22,195 nt of DNA. It comes from Frondihabitans sp. (GTDB lineage: Bacteria > Actinomycetota > Actinomycetes > Actinomycetales > Microbacteriaceae). Positions 1 to 6,421 of the stretch are shown piece after piece. Made by a program: the position numbers and the translations under genes. Positions within the stretch are counted from its first letter, which is position 1, and each line of letters starts with the position of its first letter. Under the pieces are notes generated by a model, which did not search any database, had not been told where the DNA came from, and saw only the letters and a program-made list of their open reading frames with translations. The DNA lies in contig JAODMX010000002.1 of NCBI GenBank assembly GCA_025464735.1, forward strand, positions 1 through 22,195. The letters run 5' to 3'.

Positions 1-179
1 AGCTCTACCTCGGCATCGTCTTCAACAAGAGCGACAAGGCTGGAATCGCCAAGTGGGAGAAGGCCCTCAACGCGACCATCTCCGACGGAACCTACGCCGC
101 TGTGCTCAAGAAGTGGGGCATCTCCGACCTCGCTCTGACGCCGGGTGTCAACCTGGCTACGAAGAAGCCCATCAGCTAA
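1..179 (+). CDS. Amino-acid-type ABC transporter solute-binding protein, C-terminal end (5'-truncated)
   Basis: Only the last 58 codons lie in the window (frame starts at base 3, TAA at 177-179). The tail has the end pattern of family-3 extracellular solute-binding proteins: a helix with alternating Lys/Ala, then 'YAAVLKKWGISDLAL' (compare the 'Y..ILKKWG' element near the end of many glutamine/histidine-type binding proteins), then a short polar C-terminus. The protein would be a lipoprotein or secreted receptor capturing an amino-acid-like ligand. The window has a matching permease (2343) and ATPase (3263) but no other binding protein, so this is probably the receptor of that transporter although four genes separate them. 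Ligand specificity cannot be read from the tail. Confidence 0.75.
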   Translation, partial: LYLGIVFNKSDKAGIAKWEKALNATISDGTYAAVLKKWGISDLALTPGVNLATKKPIS

Positions 180-184
180 CAGAC

Positions 185-221
185 GTGGTTCCGTCCGCTG
201 AATACTCGCGGGCGGAACCAC
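185..221 (+). terminator. Stem-loop after the binding-protein gene
   Basis: 14-bp inverted repeat, arms 185-198 and 208-221, with one G-T wobble and a 9-nt loop (TGAATACTC). It starts 6 nt after the TAA of the binding-protein gene, where a terminator or mRNA-stabilising hairpin would sit. No T-run follows, so intrinsic termination would be of the U-poor type seen in high-GC actinobacteria; it could instead protect the upstream mRNA. Confidence 0.5.
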
Positions 222-235
222 ACGAGAGCGGCCAT

Positions 236-264
236 CGGTCGCGTGCCACAATGGCACGCGACCG
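236..264. promoter_or_regulatory. Perfect 13-bp inverted repeat upstream of the RpiR gene
   Basis: Arms CGGTCGCGTGCCA (236-248) and TGGCACGCGACCG (252-264) are perfectly complementary around a 3-nt spacer CAA. It lies 51 bp before the GTG of the RpiR-family regulator and 14 bp after another hairpin. It may be an operator (dyads of this size suit dimeric or tetrameric SIS-domain regulators) or a second terminator hairpin. The sequence alone does not decide. Confidence 0.45.
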
Positions 265-315
265 TGACGGCGTCTCGGGGACCAGTAGTCAGCCGAAAGA
301 CCCAGGGGAGTAGCC

Positions 316-1203
316 GTGTCAGAGAAGTTCGTCACGAAGAGCAGCGCCGAGCGACTGGGCGAACTCGTTCGCAACGTGCACCTCACGCCGACTCAGCGCA
401 GCATCGTCCGCACGCTGCTTGCCAACATCGAGCAGGCGCAGTACCTCTCGACAACGGACGTGGCGGAACTCGCCCACGTGAGCCAGCCGTCCGTGACCCG
501 GCTCGCAATCGCCCTCGGCTTCAAGGGCTACCCGCAGCTGCGAGCAGTGCTGCGAGAGCCCGCGGAGGCCGCCCCTGCCGATGGAGCGCCGACCAACGAC
601 TGGCAGCGATCGATCGACTTCGAGATCGCGGCTCTCGGCCAAATCCGGGATGCGGTCCGTGATGAGACTCAGATCCGCCGGATCGCCACCGAGCTCATGG
701 GCAGCCGGCCGCTGATCGTGGCCGGCCATCGCGCCGCCACCTCGCTCGCCCAGTACTTCACCTACTTCGCCTCGCGGATCCACGACGACGTCCGCACGCT
801 CCCGATGAAGGCCTCGGGCGCGGGTGCCGACATCGACGTGCTCCACCAGGCTCGCGCGGCGGGCGCAACTGCGGCTCTTGTGATGGTCTTCCCCCGCTAC
901 GCCGAGGAGAGCATGACGCTCATCCGTTCGGCTCACAAGCTGGGATTGCGGGTCGTCGGAGTGACCGACACTGTCGTCTCACCCATCGCGTCCGAGGTCG
1001 ACGAGCTCCTGATCGCTCCGGTCGACTCGTCGCTGCTGTTCGACTCCTACGCCTCGCCCATGATCGTCCTCAACGTGCTTCTGGCCGCCATGGCGGAGAT
1101 CGACCCGGACGACACTCAGCGCCGTCTGGAGAAGTTCGACGCCATCGCCGCCCAGTTCGGCATCTTCCACAAGCAGCAGGCGGCGCACCCTCTTTCAGCG
1201 TGA
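316..1203 (+). CDS. MurR/RpiR-family transcriptional regulator (HTH + SIS)
   Basis: 295-aa regulator of normal family length. The N-terminal HTH_6 domain includes 'STTDVAELAHVSQPSVTRLAIALGFKGYPQLRAVLRE' split here as STTDVAELAHVSQPSV (about 45-60) and TRLAIALGFKGYPQLR (61-76), the classic RpiR recognition helix followed by GF-GYP-LR. The C-terminal half (about 125-255) is a SIS domain that in this family binds phosphosugars or other small effectors; 'SRPLIVAGHRAATSLA' occupies its first strand-loop. Start GTG 316 is supported by AGGGGAG at 304-310. It lies between the binding-protein gene and the transporter/enzyme operon, with a 163-bp gap before the next gene, so it is the obvious candidate to control that operon. 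The effector is unknown; location beside an amino-acid-type transporter suggests it may not be a phosphosugar. Confidence 0.9.
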   Translation: MSEKFVTKSSAERLGELVRNVHLTPTQRSIVRTLLANIEQAQYLSTTDVAELAHVSQPSVTRLAIALGFKGYPQLRAVLREPAEAAPADGAPTNDWQRSIDFEIAALGQIRDAVRDETQIRRIATELMGSRPLIVAGHRAATSLAQYFTYFASRIHDDVRTLPMKASGAGADIDVLHQARAAGATAALVMVFPRYAEESMTLIRSAHKLGLRVVGVTDTVVSPIASEVDELLIAPVDSSLLFDSYASPMIVLNVLLAAMAEIDPDDTQRRLEKFDAIAAQFGIFHKQQAAHPLSA

Positions 1204-1254
1204 CGACCCTTCGTGGGGGCATGCGTTTCGACGCTGTTACGTGTGCGTAAACTC

Positions 1255-1278
1255 ATTCAGTTTTTCTGGATTCTGAAT
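1255..1278. promoter_or_regulatory. A/T-rich dyad in the operon promoter region
   Basis: ATTCAG (1255-1260) and CTGAAT (1273-1278) form a 6-bp inverted repeat with a 12-bp T-rich spacer, in the most A/T-rich stretch of the 1204-1366 intergenic region. It lies about 90 bp before the first enzyme gene of the operon. The position suits a promoter/operator for the adjacent RpiR-type regulator. I could not assign convincing -35 and -10 boxes. Confidence 0.35.
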
Positions 1279-1366
1279 AGAACCATGCGGCAGGCTCGTG
1301 TGCACGGGCATGGTCCCGCCGACGCCGATCGCGGCGCCGAGTCGCACACGAACAACCGGAGGGCCC

Positions 1367-1855
1367 ATGGGCACCGTGCAGGATGTCATCACCGAGCTGG
1401 ATACGGAGCGTGAGCGGATCTGGCTGACGCTTCCCGAGGATGTCCGCGACCTCGGAAACGGCATCATCCCGCGTTTCACCGGACCGAAGAAGCAGTACTT
1501 CACCTCGCTCCTCTACGCCGAGGGCGAAGCTCGCACACTGGCCGACGAGATCTACTGGGGTCTCATCGAGGTCACCCACAAGCCGAACGCCGACCTCGAC
1601 ACCCTGAAGATGATCGTGACGCAGATCGTCGACTACAAGGCTGACTTCTTCGACTTCGTCGGCCTCCCGCTGACCTGCAAGTGGACCCACCGCTACGCCG
1701 AGGGGGCTCGCGCCGCCGAGACTCTCGAAGAGTTCGCCGCCGTCACCGGGGCTGCCCTCTCCTACATGAACCGCGTGCACATGTGGATCCAGAGCGTCTT
1801 CCCCTGGGGGATCGCGACCGCGTTCCCTCGTGCCGACGCCAGGCAGACCGCGTAG
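1367..1855 (+). CDS. Small all-helical protein resembling the cucumopine synthase C-terminal helical bundle
   Basis: 162 aa from ATG 1367; CCGGAGGG at 1356-1363 is the ribosome binding site and excludes the longer frame opening upstream. The protein looks entirely helical, without signal peptide or membrane segment. Conserved-looking elements are 'PRFTGPKKQYFTSLLYAEGE' (about 30-50), a helix with 'YWGLIEVTH', 'IVTQIVDYKADFFDFVGL' and 'MNRVHMWIQSVFPWG'. From family knowledge I assign it to the helical bundle that forms the C-terminal half of cucumopine/mikimopine synthases (Pfam Cucumopine_C, from memory). The next gene encodes a DUF3830/cyclophilin-like protein, the fold of the other half of those enzymes, so the pair looks like a split opine-synthase-like enzyme. 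Function is inferred; it may act on a different substrate. First gene of a probable operon, 59 nt before the next start. Confidence 0.6.
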   Translation: MGTVQDVITELDTERERIWLTLPEDVRDLGNGIIPRFTGPKKQYFTSLLYAEGEARTLADEIYWGLIEVTHKPNADLDTLKMIVTQIVDYKADFFDFVGLPLTCKWTHRYAEGARAAETLEEFAAVTGAALSYMNRVHMWIQSVFPWGIATAFPRADARQTA

Positions 1856-1914
1856 CACGTGGTCAACGCCTCCACCGCTTTCTTTCTCGTTCGACCCATC
1901 TCAGGAGAACCATC

Positions 1915-2343
1915 GTGATCATCGACTTCATCGTCGACGGCAAGCAGACCTGCGCCATCAAAATCTTTGACGACATCGTCCCCCACACGGCGGCCGTGCT
2001 CCGGGAGAACCTCCCGATCACGACCAGGCTTCAGCACGCGACGTTGGTCGGCGACCAGCTCTTCGCCGTGCTGCCCTTGGTGATCCCCATGGAGAACCTC
2101 ATCATGACCGAGGACCTCGTCGCCAAGGGGCGCGAGGAGAAGGGCACCGTCGCCGGCACCGTCGTCTTCTACAGCCCGCGCCAGGTCTTCGGCGTCACCT
2201 ACGGTGACGACCTGGCCATCGAGCCGCTTCCGAACAGCTATATCGGCGAGGTCATCGACGGCCTGACCGAGCTGGCGCTTGTCGGCGAGGAGACCTGGCG
2301 CAAGCAAGACAAGCTCGTCGAGCTGCGAGTCCGCGAGGACTGA
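1915..2343 (+). CDS. DUF3830-family cyclophilin-like protein
   Basis: 142 aa from GTG 1915, preceded by AGGAG at 1903-1907; the in-frame extension upstream overlaps the previous gene and is not used. Pattern of a small cyclophilin-like beta barrel: strand 'MIIDFIVDGKQTCAIKIFDD', helix 'HTAAVLRENLPI', 'GDQLFAVLPL', then 'GTVVFYSPRQVFGVTYGDD' and a final amphipathic helix 'IGEVIDGLTELALVGEETWR'. The F-Y-PRQ / YG / EGL-type helix / WR order matches DUF3830. In opine synthases of the cucumopine type a similar domain is fused to a helical bundle, encoded here by the preceding gene. The stop overlaps the permease start by 1 nt (TGATG), so the protein is translated together with the transporter. The reaction is not known; a role in forming or opening an imino/cyclic amino-acid adduct is a reasonable guess only. 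Confidence 0.75.
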   Translation: MIIDFIVDGKQTCAIKIFDDIVPHTAAVLRENLPITTRLQHATLVGDQLFAVLPLVIPMENLIMTEDLVAKGREEKGTVAGTVVFYSPRQVFGVTYGDDLAIEPLPNSYIGEVIDGLTELALVGEETWRKQDKLVELRVRED

Positions 2344-3266
2344 TGACAGTCCAGCCGCTCGAGCAATCGGAGCCCCGGTTCATTCCCCGAAGGAGTCCCG
2401 GGCGCATCGTCGGGGTCGTGATCGTCGTGATCATCATCGCCGCGATCGTCTACTCCCTCGTGACCAACCAGCACTTCGGCTGGCCCATCGTCTTCCGCTA
2501 CGTCTTCAATCCGTCGATCCTCGGGGGACTGTGGCTGACGATCGCCCTGACCGTCATCGCCATGGTCATCGGGCTTGTGCTCGGCGTGGTTCTCGCGGTC
2601 ATGCGGATCTCGCGAAGCGCGCTGCTCCGTGGCGCCAGCGGTGTCTACATCTGGTTCTTCCGGGGCACACCGGTGCTGGTCCAGCTCGTGTTTTGGTACA
2701 ACCTCGCCTACCTCTATCCGAGCCTCCATCTCGGTATCCCGTTCCTGCCGCCGTTCTTCTCGGTCAACACGAACTCCGTGATCACGCCTCTGACGGCGGC
2801 GATCCTTGGTCTCAGCCTCAACGAGGGCGCGTATCTCGCCGAGATCGTCCGCGCCGGCATCATCGCCGTGCCGCGCGGTCAGGGCGAGGCCGCCACCTCG
2901 CTCGGCATGACCAGGCTGCAGTCGTTCGTGCAGATCGTTCTTCCGCAGGCCATGCGGGTCATCATCCCGCCGGCCGGCAACGAGACCATCGGCATGCTGA
3001 AGACCACCTCGCTCGTCTCGGTGATCGCGCTGGCCGATCTGATGTACTCGGCCCAGTCGATCTACGCCGTCAACTACGAGACCGTGCCCCTTCTGATCTG
3101 CGTCTCGCTCTGGTACCTCCTGCTGACTTCGCTGTTCAGCATCGGCCAGAGCGTCATCGAGCGATACTACGGCCGCGGCACCGGAGTGGCAGCCCAGGTC
3201 GGCGGCCTCGAGAAGGCGTTCGGCCTCAGATTGCCCGCGCGGCGCAAGACGGGAGCGACCCGATGA
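2343..3266 (+). CDS. Amino-acid-type ABC transporter permease (HisM/GlnP family)
   Basis: 307-aa inner-membrane protein. Hydrophobic segments at about 22-41, 62-88, 101-122, 147-162, 204-235 and 250-268. The polar amino-acid permease signature 'FFRGTPVLVQL' is at 105-115, and the EAA loop that docks on the ATPase is at about 161-188 ('EGAYLAEIVRAG' ... 'GQGEAATSLG'). The ATG at 2343 overlaps the preceding stop by 1 nt. The 20-residue N-terminal tail and the Arg-rich C-terminal tail are cytosolic additions. It should transport a polar amino acid or an amino-acid conjugate together with the following ATPase and probably the binding protein at the window start. A single permease gene suggests a homodimeric channel. 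Confidence 0.93.
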   Translation: MTVQPLEQSEPRFIPRRSPGRIVGVVIVVIIIAAIVYSLVTNQHFGWPIVFRYVFNPSILGGLWLTIALTVIAMVIGLVLGVVLAVMRISRSALLRGASGVYIWFFRGTPVLVQLVFWYNLAYLYPSLHLGIPFLPPFFSVNTNSVITPLTAAILGLSLNEGAYLAEIVRAGIIAVPRGQGEAATSLGMTRLQSFVQIVLPQAMRVIIPPAGNETIGMLKTTSLVSVIALADLMYSAQSIYAVNYETVPLLICVSLWYLLLTSLFSIGQSVIERYYGRGTGVAAQVGGLEKAFGLRLPARRKTGATR

Positions 3267-4054
3267 GTGTCACCGACGGGATCCTCGTCAATCACTCCGT
3301 CGCGGTCCGCGACCTCGTGAAGTCCTACGGCGGTCGTCCCGTCCTGAAGGGCGTTTCACTCGACGTCCCCGCGCACACGGTGACCTGCATCCTGGGCCCG
3401 TCGGGGTCGGGCAAGTCGACGCTCCTCCGCTCGATCAACCGGCTGATCCCCATCGATTCCGGCACCATCACCGTCGGAGACGACCTGATCGGTTGGGAAC
3501 GGCGGGGCACCGACTACCACGAGCTTTCCGATCGCGAGGTCTGTCGACAGCGCCAGGGTATCGGCATGGTCTTCCAGGATTTCAACCTCTTCCCGCACAT
3601 GACCGTGCTCGAGAACCTCACGCGCGGCCCGGTCACCGTAAAGAAGGTTCCCAAGGCGGCGGCAAGGATCCGTGGCCTCGAGCTTCTCGAGAGCGTCGGG
3701 CTCAGCGAGAAGGCCGGCGCCTACCCGTCGCAGCTCTCGGGTGGCCAGCAACAGCGAGTCGCCATCGCCCGGGCTCTCGCCATGGATCCCGAGCTCATCC
3801 TCTTCGACGAGCCGACATCGGCGCTCGACCCCGAGCTCGTGGGCGAGGTGCTCACCGTCATGCGCCGTCTGGCTGACGAGGGCACCACCACGATGATCGT
3901 CGTGACGCACGAGATCGGCTTCGCCCGCGAGGTGGCCGACCAGGTCGTCTTCATGGCCGACGGTCAGATCGAAGCGATCGGTTCGGTCGACGACGTCTTC
4001 GAGCGCACGACCTCGCCTCGCCTGCAGGGCTTCCTTTCGGGCCGTCTGAAGTGA
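3263..4054 (+). CDS. Amino-acid-type ABC transporter ATP-binding protein (GlnQ/HisP family)
   Basis: 263 aa from ATG 3263 (ATGA overlap with the permease stop). All ABC ATPase motifs are intact: Walker [10 protein letters not shown] (45-53), Q-loop Gln105 in '[14 protein letters not shown]', signature LSGGQ (158-162), Walker B 'LILFDE' with Asp182-Glu183, D-loop SALD and H-loop His216. The '[15 protein letters not shown]' wording is typical of the polar amino-acid subfamily. There is a short insert after the first beta domain (about 75-95, '[16 protein letters not shown]'), also found in relatives. It energises the permease encoded just upstream. It ends by overlapping the next gene by 4 nt (GTGA). 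Confidence 0.95.
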   Translation: MSVTDGILVNHSVAVRDLVKSYGGRPVLKGVSLDVPAHTVTCILGPSGSGKSTLLRSINRLIPIDSGTITVGDDLIGWERRGTDYHELSDREVCRQRQGIGMVFQDFNLFPHMTVLENLTRGPVTVKKVPKAAARIRGLELLESVGLSEKAGAYPSQLSGGQQQRVAIARALAMDPELILFDEPTSALDPELVGEVLTVMRRLADEGTTTMIVVTHEIGFAREVADQVVFMADGQIEAIGSVDDVFERTTSPRLQGFLSGRLK

Positions 4055-4806
4055 GTCAGGAGCCTGCACCCGTCCTCGTCGCCGGCGGGACCGGGCCCCT
4101 CGGTGCCGCCATCGGCACGCTGCTCGCGGCCGCCGGACACCCTGTCGCTCTGCACTACCGTTCCGCGCACGACCGGGCGGCCGAACTGGTGGAAGGTCTT
4201 CCCGGCACGGGTCATGTGATCGTCCGGGCGGATCTCCTCGAATCCGACGGCGCCGAGCGTCTGGTGCGGGACACCGAGAAAAGTCTCGGCAGGCCACTCG
4301 GCGGAGTCGTCAACTGCGCCTGGCCGGCCCACCGGAGTGCGCCGCTCGGTGGCCCTGACGGAGTGGACCTTCTCGAGCCCGCTCTGGATGGCCTGCGCTC
4401 CCACCTCGCGCTGTGTCGGGCGGTCCTGCCTGCGCTCCGCGCCGCGTCGGGCTCGTTCGTCTTTATCGGTGGTGCCCTTTCGCATCGGCTCCACCCCGGC
4501 CTCGGTCACTACAGCATCGGTAAAGCGGCGGCCACGACGGCAACTCGCACGCTCGCCCTGGAGGAGGGCCCGCACGGGGTGCGATTCAACGTGATCGCCC
4601 CCGGTCGGATCGATGTCGGCGACGGTGACCTTGTCGAGAGCGATCCCTCTTTCGCGTCACTCGACGAGATCGGATCCCTGCGCCGCTCGTTTCCCGCTCT
4701 TCCGACCCCTCTGGACGTCGCCAGGGTCGCCGCCTTCCTGGTCGGACCCGATTCATCGTCGGTGACCGGCCAGGTCATCTCGATCACCGGGGGCGAGCCG
4801 CTGTGA
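4051..4806 (+). CDS. SDR-family oxidoreductase with a degenerate nucleotide-binding motif (first of a pair)
   Basis: 251 aa, GTG start overlapping the ATPase stop by 4 nt. Rossmann-fold short-chain dehydrogenase with 'HYRS' after beta-2, 'VVNCAWP' in place of the usual NNAG, and active-site Tyr154-x3-Lys158 ('HYSIGK'). Two departures are visible: the glycine motif TGxxxGxG reads AGGTGPLG (11-18), losing Thr and the middle Gly, and the catalytic Ser position (13 before Tyr154) is Gly141. The C-terminal 'SSVTGQVISITGGEPL' is the normal SDR ending. The wording of strand 2 is like pteridine-reductase-type SDRs. A second SDR follows with a 4-nt overlap, and its defects are different, so the two may form a mixed oligomer. 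Substrate unknown; context suggests a product of the DUF3830/helical-bundle pair. Confidence 0.85.
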   Translation: MSQEPAPVLVAGGTGPLGAAIGTLLAAAGHPVALHYRSAHDRAAELVEGLPGTGHVIVRADLLESDGAERLVRDTEKSLGRPLGGVVNCAWPAHRSAPLGGPDGVDLLEPALDGLRSHLALCRAVLPALRAASGSFVFIGGALSHRLHPGLGHYSIGKAAATTATRTLALEEGPHGVRFNVIAPGRIDVGDGDLVESDPSFASLDEIGSLRRSFPALPTPLDVARVAAFLVGPDSSSVTGQVISITGGEPL

Positions 4807-5582
4807 GCGAGCTCGACGGCCAGGTCGTCCTGATCACCGGGGCAGCCGAGCGTGCCGGCCGTGCCCTGGCCACGGGTCTTGCGAACAGAGGCGCTCGGCT
4901 CGTCGTAAACCATCTCCCGTCTCAGGCATCCCAGGCGGCGGAGGTCGTCGCCGCCATCAGGCGCGCAGGATCCGAGGCGGTCGCGGTGTCCGCGGACATC
5001 ACGGATGCCGCGCAGGCGACACAACTGGTCAACGGCGCCATCGATGCGTTCGGTCGCCTCGACGTGCTGATCCACAACGCCAGCTCGTTCACGCCCCGCC
5101 CGTTCCTCGATGTGCAGCCGGCCGACTTCGACGCCTCGCTCGGTATCAACCTCCGCGGACCCTTCTTCGTCAGCCAGGCGGCGGCCAGGGTGATGCTGGA
5201 GCAACCGGACGGCGGTCGGATCCTCGCGCTCATCGGCAACTCGCTCAGCGAGGCGTGGCCGGACTTCGTGCCTCACACGATCGGCAAGACGGGTCTCGCT
5301 CGACTGATGGAGCAGTTGGCCGTCGCGCTGAGCCCGAGGGTCCAGTGCAACTCCGTCGCCCCCTCGCAGTTCTTCACGTCGGACGATGGCGCGAACGATG
5401 CGTTGCGGCAGAGTCGCGGCGAAGAGGTCGCGGGAGGACGGCTGTTCCGTCACACCTCCGGAACTGACTTCCGCGAGGTGGATCTTGACGATGTCCTGCG
5501 GGTTCTCATCGACCTGTGCGTCGCACCGCGATCATTGACCGGCGCCACCATTCGGCTCGACGGGGGTCGCGCGCTCGCTTGA
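4803..5582 (+). CDS. Pteridine-reductase-like SDR lacking the catalytic tyrosine (second of a pair)
   Basis: 259 aa, GTG start overlapping the previous stop (GTGA). The cofactor motif is TGAAERAG (12-19), with Arg17 in place of the middle Gly, as in the TGxxxRxG form of pteridine reductases that favours NADPH; 'HNASSFTPRPF' (91-101) also resembles that subgroup. The expected Tyr-x3-Lys reads His158-T-I-G-Lys162; the codon at 5274-5276 is CAC. The residue 13 positions earlier is Gly145 rather than Ser or Asp. The protein therefore keeps a plausible nucleotide-binding fold but not the standard proton donor. The C-terminus 'LTGATIRLDGGRALA' is typical. It may bind NADPH and complement the preceding SDR, use His as acid, or have lost activity. 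Last gene of the overlapping run. Confidence 0.85.
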   Translation: MSELDGQVVLITGAAERAGRALATGLANRGARLVVNHLPSQASQAAEVVAAIRRAGSEAVAVSADITDAAQATQLVNGAIDAFGRLDVLIHNASSFTPRPFLDVQPADFDASLGINLRGPFFVSQAAARVMLEQPDGGRILALIGNSLSEAWPDFVPHTIGKTGLARLMEQLAVALSPRVQCNSVAPSQFFTSDDGANDALRQSRGEEVAGGRLFRHTSGTDFREVDLDDVLRVLIDLCVAPRSLTGATIRLDGGRALA

Positions 5583-5621
5583 GGTTCGCCGCCTGACGGT
5601 CAGGACTGGCATCCTGAGGGG

Positions 5622-6245
5622 GTGACCAACTCCTTCACCATCGCCGTCTTCTGCGGGTCGAGCGCCGGCGACGACCCCGTCTACCTCCGCGAGGCCTACC
5701 GCGTCGGCACGATCCTCGCCGACAGGGGCATCGGCCTCGTCTACGGTGGCGGTCACGTCGGGCTGATGGGGGCTGTCGCCGATGGCGTCATGGAGGGCGG
5801 CGGCACCGCGACCGGCGTCATCCCGCACCAGCTCCAGTCGCGTGAGGAATCGAACTACGACATCACCGAACTCATCGTGGTCGACAGCATGCACGAGCGG
5901 AAGGCCATCATGGCCGAGCGGTCGGATGCGTTCCTCGCCCTTCCCGGCGGACCGGGAACTCTCGAGGAGATCACCGAGCAATGGACCTGGGCTCAGCTCG
6001 GGATCCACCAGAAGCCCTGCGGCGTGCTCAACATCGACGGCTACTACGACCCGCTCGCTGCTCTCGTCGCCAACATGCGCGACCACCGGTTCACGCACCC
6101 ACGGTTCACCGAGATCCTCGCGATCGACTCCGACATCGACGTGCTGCTGGACCGCTTTCTCAGCTACGTGCCGCCGTTGCAGCACCACCTGTCGCCCGGT
6201 CAGGAGCTCGCCGGTGACACCGCCGAGCCGCCCGTCGAGCCCTGA
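5622..6245 (+). CDS. LOG-family protein (TIGR00730; nucleoside 5'-monophosphate phosphoribohydrolase)
   Basis: 207 aa from GTG 5622, preceded by GAGGGGG. Domain: 'VFCGSSAG' first strand, 'GLVYGGGHVGLMGAVADGV', 'MHERK' (90-94) and PGGPGTLEE (108-116), the two LOG signature motifs carrying the active-site Arg and Glu. Proteins with both motifs release free base from (iso)pentenyl-type or plain adenosine monophosphates; they activate cytokinin in plants and some plant-associated bacteria. The slightly extended C-terminus after 'LLDRFLSYVPP' is polar and unstructured-looking. It lies 39 nt after the SDR pair on the same strand, so it may be cotranscribed, but LOG proteins are common in actinobacteria and a functional link is not shown. 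Confidence 0.9.
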   Translation: MTNSFTIAVFCGSSAGDDPVYLREAYRVGTILADRGIGLVYGGGHVGLMGAVADGVMEGGGTATGVIPHQLQSREESNYDITELIVVDSMHERKAIMAERSDAFLALPGGPGTLEEITEQWTWAQLGIHQKPCGVLNIDGYYDPLAALVANMRDHRFTHPRFTEILAIDSDIDVLLDRFLSYVPPLQHHLSPGQELAGDTAEPPVEP

Positions 6246-6265
6246 GGTCGCCTGGGCCGCTGCCT

Positions 6266-6335
6266 GCTAAACCCTCGCCGCCGGCTGTCGCGGTGGTCCT
6301 AGGCGCGGTGCGACGGCCGGCGGCGAGGGTTTAGC
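6266..6335. repeat. Long perfect inverted repeat (20-bp arms, 30-nt loop)
   Basis: Arms 6266-6285 (GCTAAACCCTCGCCGCCGGC) and 6316-6335 are exact reverse complements. The loop adds about six more pairs (TGTCGC against GCGACG) after a T-G wobble, giving a stem of about 26 bp. It begins 21 nt after the LOG stop. It could terminate LOG transcription, but its length and perfection, and a similar but unrelated-sequence stem-loop at 13378-13435, suggest a dispersed palindromic element of the REP/terminator type. Confidence 0.7.
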
Positions 6336-6372
6336 GGACGGCGGCGACGCGGGCCGGCCGCGGGCAGCAAAA

Positions 6373-6396
6373 AAGCCCCTCCGAATGGAGGGGCTT
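6373..6396 (-). terminator. Rho-independent terminator (works best on the minus strand)
   Basis: AAGCCCCTCC (6373-6382) and GGAGGGGCTT (6387-6396) make a 10-bp stem with a GAAT loop. Reading the minus strand, the stem is followed by six T residues (complement of the A-run at 6369-6374), an ideal intrinsic terminator for the small gene ending at 6422. The plus-strand side is followed by TCTT, so weak termination of LOG transcripts is also possible. Confidence 0.85.
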
Positions 6397-6421
6397 TCTT
6401 CTGACGCTGAACCGAACGACC

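Noticed and set aside
185..264. Tandem hairpins as a CRISPR-like or riboswitch element
   Set aside because: The two dyads differ in sequence, there are no repeated units or spacers, and no known riboswitch core was recognised.
2279..3262. Upstream extension of the ATP-binding protein frame
   Set aside because: The extension runs in another frame through the permease gene; similarity to ABC ATPases starts at ATG 3263, which has the ATGA overlap.
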